From Chloroflexota bacterium (lineage in GTDB: Bacteria > Chloroflexota > FW602-bin22 > JAMCYS01), in NCBI GenBank assembly GCA_021847625.1, contig JAJZQK010000052.1:1-11177 (forward strand): a stretch of DNA of 11,177 bases, given 5' to 3'. This document shows, in pieces, positions 7,581-11,177 of the stretch. Below the pieces are notes generated by a model, which was given only the letters and a program-made list of their open reading frames with translations, was not told where the DNA came from and made no database searches. The position numbers and the translations under genes were made by a program. The stretch's first letter is position 1; each line of letters begins with the position of its first letter.

Positions 7581-7639
7581 CGAATACCCTCCTTGGTATA
7601 TTCAAAATAACGCCGTGTCTGGGAATAGGCTCAAGATTC

Positions 7640-7672
7640 ATCATACCACGGCCGCCTGCTCAGCAGCCGGCC
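7640..7672 (-). promoter_or_regulatory. Putative aldolase promoter with overlapping inverted repeat
   Basis: On the minus strand an extended -10 TGG-TATGAT (7648-7640) lies about 60 nt upstream of the ATG, without a clear -35. Immediately upstream is an imperfect inverted repeat (7650-7672): GGCCG, a C:C mismatch, CTGC, a 3-nt centre, GCAG and CGGCC. It overlaps where the spacer and -35 would lie. It could be an operator for a local regulator or a weak terminator of the lipoprotein gene; no T-tract follows. Confidence 0.35.
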
Positions 7673-7717
7673 TATGGCTGGGATTGTACTACAAATGTCA
7701 ACGCTGGTTGTTTGCGC

Positions 7718-8608
7718 TTAGGGTTGGAGAATATCCTCGCTCTTGCCGTCGATTGAGATGGCGACCTGCTGCACGGTGGAGAACTGCTGCATGGTTTGCG
7801 TGATTTGCCGCCGGATAGTGGCGACCGCGAGAGACCCGCTGACTTGGGCGCCGAGAGCCGCGTTGAAGTCGGCGTAGGCGGTGCCGTTCTCGATCTTGAG
7901 GCTGTTGAGCTGAGCGCCCGTCGGGATAACGGTTGTCAGCCCGCTCTCCTTCTCTTCCTCGGTCGGCCCCTTGAGGAGCTCGGAGATAGCCGCCTTCCCC
8001 ACGGCCAGCGTATGGGGAACGGTGCGCGAAACCGGCACCACGTTCACGTCGTTGCCGGCCGCCTTCGTGAAGTAGACCTGGATCTGAAGCGGCGCCGATT
8101 GCCCGGCAGAGCCGCTCGCCGACAGGTTGACGGGTATCTCCACCAAGCCTACCCGCGAGCCATCGCGGGGACTGGTGGCGAACACGCGCACGAAGCCCCT
8201 GCCGGCCTGAGAGGGCGGGTCAAAGGAGACCTCCGTGTCGAAGGAACCGATCTCCGGGGCGCCGGCCGTGGCCGTGGTGAAACCGCTGTACACAACCTTG
8301 CCCTGCGCGTCGACCACCTCGATGCGGACATTCGCCTCGAAGACGCGCGCCTGGCCGGCCACCCTGAGCGGGCTCTGCACGGCCTGATCGGGCCGCGGCT
8401 CGGCCACGACTATGGGCTGTTCGGCGCTGGGGGTAGGAAGCGGCCGTGGTGTTGGCGTTGCCTCAGCGGTGGGGTCGGGCGCCGCGGTCGGCGCGGACGA
8501 CGCCTGTGGCGTCAGCCCGGGCGCGCCCGCCGTGCTGTTACACCCTACGAGGACGATAATTCCTAGGACTAGAAGTACCACGACTGCGACGTTCCGCGAC
8601 CGTTTCAC
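7718..8608 (-). CDS. Lipoprotein with Gmad2 and GerMN domains
   Basis: A secreted, lipid-anchored protein of 296 residues. The signal is MKRSRNVAVVVLLVLG with a lipobox ending at Cys23 (VLVGC). A Thr/Pro/Ala-rich low-complexity linker spans about 27-60. Next comes an immunoglobulin-like Gmad2 domain (about 62-160; AEPRPDQAVQSPLRVAGQA, then DAQGKVVYSG). Last is a GerMN domain (about 170-290), with the typical LLKGPTEEE, a later IPTGAQLNSLKIENG and then AYADFNAAL. In Bacillus GerM has these folds in spore formation and germination, but the domains are widespread in lipoproteins of non-sporulating bacteria, so no sporulation role is implied. The start chosen is GTG 8608, with GGAGG 5 nt upstream; an in-frame ATG at 8629 lies before that site and would put a charged stretch ahead of the signal. 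Biochemical function is unknown. Confidence 0.87.
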   Translation of the reverse strand: MKRSRNVAVVVLLVLGIIVLVGCNSTAGAPGLTPQASSAPTAAPDPTAEATPTPRPLPTPSAEQPIVVAEPRPDQAVQSPLRVAGQARVFEANVRIEVVDAQGKVVYSGFTTATAGAPEIGSFDTEVSFDPPSQAGRGFVRVFATSPRDGSRVGLVEIPVNLSASGSAGQSAPLQIQVYFTKAAGNDVNVVPVSRTVPHTLAVGKAAISELLKGPTEEEKESGLTTVIPTGAQLNSLKIENGTAYADFNAALGAQVSGSLAVATIRRQITQTMQQFSTVQQVAISIDGKSEDILQP

Positions 8609-8732
8609 CGGCCCCTCCCCCTGCCACACCAGCAGTAACAGTGTGTTGTTTCCTTCTTGCGGATGACTCTGCGGACAAAGGACCGAGCCACTGACTGCGC
8701 GAGGACTAGCGCACGGCTAGGTCCACGTCTAG

Positions 8733-8741
8733 AGTGTACCA
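8733..8741 (-). promoter_or_regulatory. Possible extended -10 promoter of the GerMN lipoprotein gene
   Basis: TGG-TACACT on the minus strand (8741-8733) resembles an extended -10 element. No good -35 is found 16-18 bp upstream. The implied leader is about 120 nt. Confidence 0.3.
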
Positions 8742-8804
8742 CATGCGAGGGTGCGAGAAAACGGCCAAAGAGGGAGATGGCAGTCTCGACCTGAGACCGG
8801 GAAG

Positions 8805-8832
8805 TTGCCGCTCCCGCCAAACCTGGTATCAT
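8805..8832 (+). promoter_or_regulatory. Putative promoter of the zinc-ribbon/ABC ATPase pair
   Basis: TTGCCG (8805-8810), a 16-bp spacer and TATCAT (8827-8832) preceded by TGG (extended -10). The transcript would start near 8839 and carry a leader of about 95 nt containing alternative hairpins. Confidence 0.5.
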
Positions 8833-8856
8833 GGGAGACAGACGGGTGTTGGCGAC

Positions 8857-8882
8857 GTGGCGCGTGAGCCACCCCCGGTGGC
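8857..8882 (+). other. Leader with two mutually exclusive hairpins
   Basis: GTGGC (8857-8861) can pair with GCCAC (8868-8872), or GCCACC (8868-8873) can pair with GGTGGC (8877-8882). The shared middle segment means only one stem can form at a time. It lies in the untranslated leader, 52 nt before the zinc-ribbon start codon. A regulatory role is inferred only; no T-tract or known riboswitch core is seen. Confidence 0.35.
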
Positions 8883-8934
8883 GATTTGTTGCCGGCGCAG
8901 CATAGTGGGTTCGTGACGTTTCAGGAGGTGCCAG

Positions 8935-9120
8935 ATGAGACGGCGACTTGCTGAGGACTACGTTGAGGACTGGAGGGATACCCGCTGCAGCGTTTGTCAT
9001 CGACCGGTGAGTGGTCAAGACTGGCAAGACGACGAAGAGTACGGCGTGCTTTGCCCGGAATGCTACGCTCGCCTGGTGATGCTGGACGACAATCCGGAAA
9101 CAGAGCAGATGTCTCGCTAG
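8935..9120 (+). CDS. Small zinc-ribbon-like protein of unknown function
   Basis: A 61-residue protein with an excellent ribosome site (AGGAGG, 8923-8928, 6 nt before ATG 8935). Two CxxC pairs, C18-S-V-C21 and C40-P-E-C43, are separated by 18 residues, the arrangement of a treble-clef or zinc-ribbon metal site. The rest is strongly charged: basic at the start (MRRR), acidic in the loop (DWQDDEEYG) and at the tail. No signal peptide or membrane segment is present. It precedes the ABC ATPase by 38 bp on the same strand and probably shares its transcript. I do not recognise the family; binding to nucleic acid or a protein partner is possible. The conserved-looking cysteine spacing and ribosome site argue that it is a real gene. 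Confidence 0.8.
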   Translation: MRRRLAEDYVEDWRDTRCSVCHRPVSGQDWQDDEEYGVLCPECYARLVMLDDNPETEQMSR

Positions 9121-9158
9121 CGACGAGCGTAGGCGGCGGACGCGGTGGGGGAGAGGAA

Positions 9159-10373
9159 ATGGTAGCGATACGCTTGGAAGGGGTCTGCAAGGACTTCGCT
9201 CGCGGCGGTGCGTCCGGATCGGCGGGCGAACGAGGCGCCCTCAGTCGGGTTGGCTCGTTCCTGATGGGCAGGCCGAAACTGGCCGCCCGTGGCGAGCCGG
9301 AGCCGCCCAGGGGCACCGCCGCCCTCGACGGTGTAGACCTGGCGATCCGCGATGGCGAGACGATGAGCGTGGTCGGCCCCTCTGGCTGCGGCAAGACGAC
9401 TCTGCTGCGGGTCGTCGCCGGCCTGGAGCGGCCGGACACTGGACAGATCTACTTCAACGACTTCGAGGTCTCGCAACTGCGGCCGGGCGAACGGGGGATC
9501 GGCATGGTCTTCCAGAGCTATGCCCTCTACCCCAACATGCGCGCCAAGGAGAACCTCGCCTTCTACTTTCGCGTTCACCACCGCGAGGAGGAGATCGAAG
9601 AGAGGGTGCGCGTCACCTCCGAGATGCTGGGCGTGGGCTTCAAGGAGCTGCTCGACAAGAAGCCGCCCAAGCTGTCGCCCGGCCAGCAGCAGCGGGTCGC
9701 CATCGGGCGCTGCATCGTCCGCGAGCCCACGGCCTTCCTGTTTGACGAGCCGCTGTCGAATGTGGACGCCAAAGTCAGGGTGCGCACGCGCGGTGTGATC
9801 AAGCATCTCCTCCATCGCTTCGGCATTACCAGCCTCTACGTCACCCACGACCAGACCGAGGCAGTCAGCCTCGGCGACCGCCTGGCGGTGATGCGGGAGG
9901 GACGCATCGAGCAAGTCGGCACCTACGACGACCTTTACGGTCTCCCCGTCAACATGTTCGTGGCCGGCTTCATCGGCCTCATCCCCATATCTTTTCTCTC
10001 CGGCCCCAAGGTTGGGCGAGCAGTAGGCATTGGCGAAGGGCTGTGTGTTCTGCTGCCGGAACACATCGCCGCCCTTGCCCCGGAGGGCGCCCTCGTCCAT
10101 GTCGGCATCAGGGCCTGCGACGTCGCGCTTCACGAAGCCGTGGGAGGGGAAGGGTTGCTGGGCATCGTGGAGGTGGTGGAACGGCTCCCCTCGGAAGCCT
10201 ACCAGATTGTCCATCTCAAGGTGGGCCGGACCAGCTGCATCGCCCGCATTAGCCAGGAGGTCCGCGTGAAGGCCGGCTACGTGATGCGGGTCGACCTGGC
10301 CCCGGAGCGGCTGTACCTCTTCGACGGCCAGACCGAACGGACCCTCTGGCCCAGGAATCCCTGGCCGAAGTAG
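9159..10373 (+). CDS. ABC transporter ATPase, MalK/UgpC/MsmK type, with N-terminal insertion
   Basis: A cytosolic ATP-binding subunit of a carbohydrate/polyol-type importer (CUT1 class), 404 residues. Motifs in order: Walker A GPSGCGKTT (73-81), Q-loop Gln119 in MVFQSYALYP, signature LSPGQ (172-176), Walker B FLFDEP with Asp196-Glu197, D-loop SNVDA and switch His230 in VTHDQ. The C-terminal third (about 260-404) is the TOBE-type regulatory region; its start, FIGLIPISFLSG, parallels the FIG..P.NF segment of MalK homologues. Walker A lies 37 residues later than in MalK. An extra segment, from about 12 to 49, is inserted in the first beta-sheet region between VCKDF and TAALDGVDL. The signature has Pro where Gly is usual (LSGGQ). 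ATG 9159 has GGGAG 5 nt upstream; the frame is open further back but overlaps the zinc-ribbon gene. No permease or binding protein is adjacent. Confidence 0.92.
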   Translation: MVAIRLEGVCKDFARGGASGSAGERGALSRVGSFLMGRPKLAARGEPEPPRGTAALDGVDLAIRDGETMSVVGPSGCGKTTLLRVVAGLERPDTGQIYFNDFEVSQLRPGERGIGMVFQSYALYPNMRAKENLAFYFRVHHREEEIEERVRVTSEMLGVGFKELLDKKPPKLSPGQQQRVAIGRCIVREPTAFLFDEPLSNVDAKVRVRTRGVIKHLLHRFGITSLYVTHDQTEAVSLGDRLAVMREGRIEQVGTYDDLYGLPVNMFVAGFIGLIPISFLSGPKVGRAVGIGEGLCVLLPEHIAALAPEGALVHVGIRACDVALHEAVGGEGLLGIVEVVERLPSEAYQIVHLKVGRTSCIARISQEVRVKAGYVMRVDLAPERLYLFDGQTERTLWPRNPWPK

Positions 10374-10388
10374 ACACACCCGTCCCCT

Positions 10389-10427
10389 AACCGGCACGGT
10401 TCCCGGGTGCCGGTTGCGAAGCGACCG
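10389..10427. terminator. Overlapping hairpins between convergent ABC ATPase and gldA
   Basis: AACCGGCAC (10389-10397) pairs perfectly with GTGCCGGTT (10407-10415) across a 9-nt loop. An alternative stem CGGTTGC/GCGACCG (10411-10417 with 10421-10427, one G-U pair) overlaps its 3' arm. The position 15 bp after the ATPase stop and 24 bp before the gldA stop suits a bidirectional terminator, though neither side has a T-run. Confidence 0.5.
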
Positions 10428-10451
10428 TGCTGTGCGTCTTGTCCCTTGGCG

Positions 10452-11177
10452 TCAGGCCACCCGGCGCAGGGGCTCTGGATGGCCCACGACCTGCTTGCGC
10501 GCGCGACCGAGACTGTCGGCCGCCAAGAGGGCGTCCACGACCATCTCCGGCGTCACGGTGAACGGCTCGTTGTGCGTCGTCTCGCCCGGGGCCACCGCGA
10601 GCTCTGCCGCTCGGCGGAGGTCGTCCTTGCCGGTGTGGGCGGTCGCGATATCGCCGAACCCCACTGGCAATCCGACGGACAGCGCGAAGTCGATCACCTC
10701 GTAGACCTCTCCCATCGGCCTGTTCTCCAGCAGCAACTGGGCGATCGTACCCACGGCGACCTTCTCGCCATGGTAAGCGTTGTGGGTCTGGGGCAGGGCG
10801 GTGAGACCGTTGTGGATGCCGTGGGCCGCTGCTAGGCCGCCGCTCTCGAAGCCAAGACCGCTCAACAGCGTGTTCGCCTCGACGATGCGCTCGAAGGCCG
10901 GGGTGATGGCGCGTTGCTGCGAGGCGAGACGCGCGGCTAGGCCGTATTCGAGGAGGGTCTCGTAGCAGAGGCGGGCTAGGCTTAGGGCCGCGCTCGTGGG
11001 TAGCCCTCCCGACATCGCCTGTCTATAGGTCGCCGCCGCCGTGCGCGCCTCGAACCAGGTGGCCAGGGCATCGCCCATCCCCGACACCAGAAACCGTGTG
11101 GGTGCCTGCGCGACGACCGTGGTGTCTACCAGCACCAGGTTGGGGCTCCGTGCGAAGAAGCGGTACTCCGCGAACTC
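10452..11177 (-). CDS. gldA: Glycerol dehydrogenase (iron/zinc-containing alcohol dehydrogenase family), 5' end missing
   Basis: GldA-type enzymes oxidise glycerol to dihydroxyacetone with NAD+, using a metal ion in a dehydroquinate-synthase-like fold. The 241 C-terminal residues are visible. The coding frame runs unbroken to the right edge (EFAEYRFFARSPNLVLVDT upstream of an internal GTG at 11135), so the N-terminal NAD-binding part lies outside the window. Metal-ligand motifs are present: Asp in GMGDALATWFEAR, His in GLAAAHGIHNGL and His in NAYHGEKVA. GEANTLLSGLG-like and CYETLLEYG segments also match glycerol dehydrogenase rather than other iron-ADH branches. The C-terminus (HPEPLRRVA) looks natural. 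It converges on the ABC ATPase and does not share its transcript. A related polyol dehydrogenase is a weaker alternative. Confidence 0.9.
   Translation of the reverse strand, partial: EFAEYRFFARSPNLVLVDTTVVAQAPTRFLVSGMGDALATWFEARTAAATYRQAMSGGLPTSAALSLARLCYETLLEYGLAARLASQQRAITPAFERIVEANTLLSGLGFESGGLAAAHGIHNGLTALPQTHNAYHGEKVAVGTIAQLLLENRPMGEVYEVIDFALSVGLPVGFGDIATAHTGKDDLRRAAELAVAPGETTHNEPFTVTPEMVVDALLAADSLGRARKQVVGHPEPLRRVA

Larger units (their letters stand above)
8609..8934. other. Divergent intergenic region without a gene
   Basis: This 326-bp stretch separates the GerMN lipoprotein gene (minus) from the zinc-ribbon/ABC pair (plus). It contains the two outward promoters listed separately, a short inverted repeat GTCTC-N5-GAGAC (8783-8797) between them, and the structured leader at 8857-8882. 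The reading frames across it have no recognisable family features and no ribosome sites at useful positions. Confidence 0.6.

Noticed and set aside
7683..7701. TTGACA plus TACAAT on the minus strand upstream of the aldolase
   Set aside because: The two hexamers are only 7 bp apart, so they cannot form one sigma-70 promoter, and neither has a partner at the proper distance.
8605..9027. 140-codon minus-strand frame between the lipoprotein and zinc-ribbon genes
   Set aside because: Its sequence is low in complexity with no domain or ribosome site, and it runs antisense through the better supported zinc-ribbon gene.
8994..9158. 55-codon upstream extension of the ABC ATPase frame
   Set aside because: It overlaps the zinc-ribbon gene, lacks homology-like features, and a good ribosome site precedes ATG 9159, after which the conserved domain begins at once.
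9117..10397. Long minus-strand open frame (426 codons) opposite the ABC ATPase
   Set aside because: It is a GC-rich codon-bias mirror of the ATPase gene; its translation has no recognisable fold and no start signals.

Overview
The window is a stretch of ordinary-looking, high-GC bacterial chromosome. It most resembles a Chloroflexota-type genome. This is an inference from three things: the RecA and Lon sequences, a secreted lipoprotein with a Thr/Pro-rich linker of the kind common in that phylum, and frequent GTG/TTG starts. I see no insertion sequence, integrase, tRNA, rRNA or CRISPR array, and base composition looks even throughout.

Left block, minus strand (1-3621). A CorA-family divalent metal channel is followed by the ATP-dependent protease Lon and then the first 39 codons of a lipoprotein that runs off the left edge. 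The corA-lon gap is 41 bp and the lon-lipoprotein gap is 30 bp. The lon promoter sits in the corA-lon gap, placed so that lon mRNA may begin at its own GTG start codon (leaderless). A 246-bp divergent intergenic region (3622-3867) carries a promoter for each side.

DNA-repair block, plus strand (3868-6729). The order is pncC (CinA C-terminal-type nicotinamide-nucleotide amidase), a GNAT acetyltransferase, recA and recX. recA has its own good sigma-70-type promoter with a near-palindromic LexA/SOS-type box (GAAC-N4-GTGC) in the spacer. recX follows recA by 7 bp and starts with TTG. The block ends in a strong hairpin shared with the convergent gene downstream.

Middle block, minus strand (6804-8608). 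A GerMN/Gmad2-domain lipoprotein lies upstream of an HpcH/HpaI-family class II aldolase. They are separated by 137 bp holding an inverted repeat and an extended -10 element.

Right block. A 61-residue zinc-ribbon protein is followed 38 bp later by an ABC-transporter ATPase of the MalK/UgpC/MsmK type (8935-10373, plus). The ATPase has a 37-residue N-terminal insertion and a variant LSPGQ signature, and no permease or binding-protein gene lies beside it. A glycerol dehydrogenase (gldA-type) converges from the right edge, truncated at its 5' end.

I find no obviously new multi-gene system. The points most worth following are the orphan ABC ATPase with its small zinc-ribbon neighbour and structured leader, the CorA homologue with GVN instead of GMN, and the SOS-type control element of recA with an acetyltransferase gene inserted in the pncC-recA neighbourhood.
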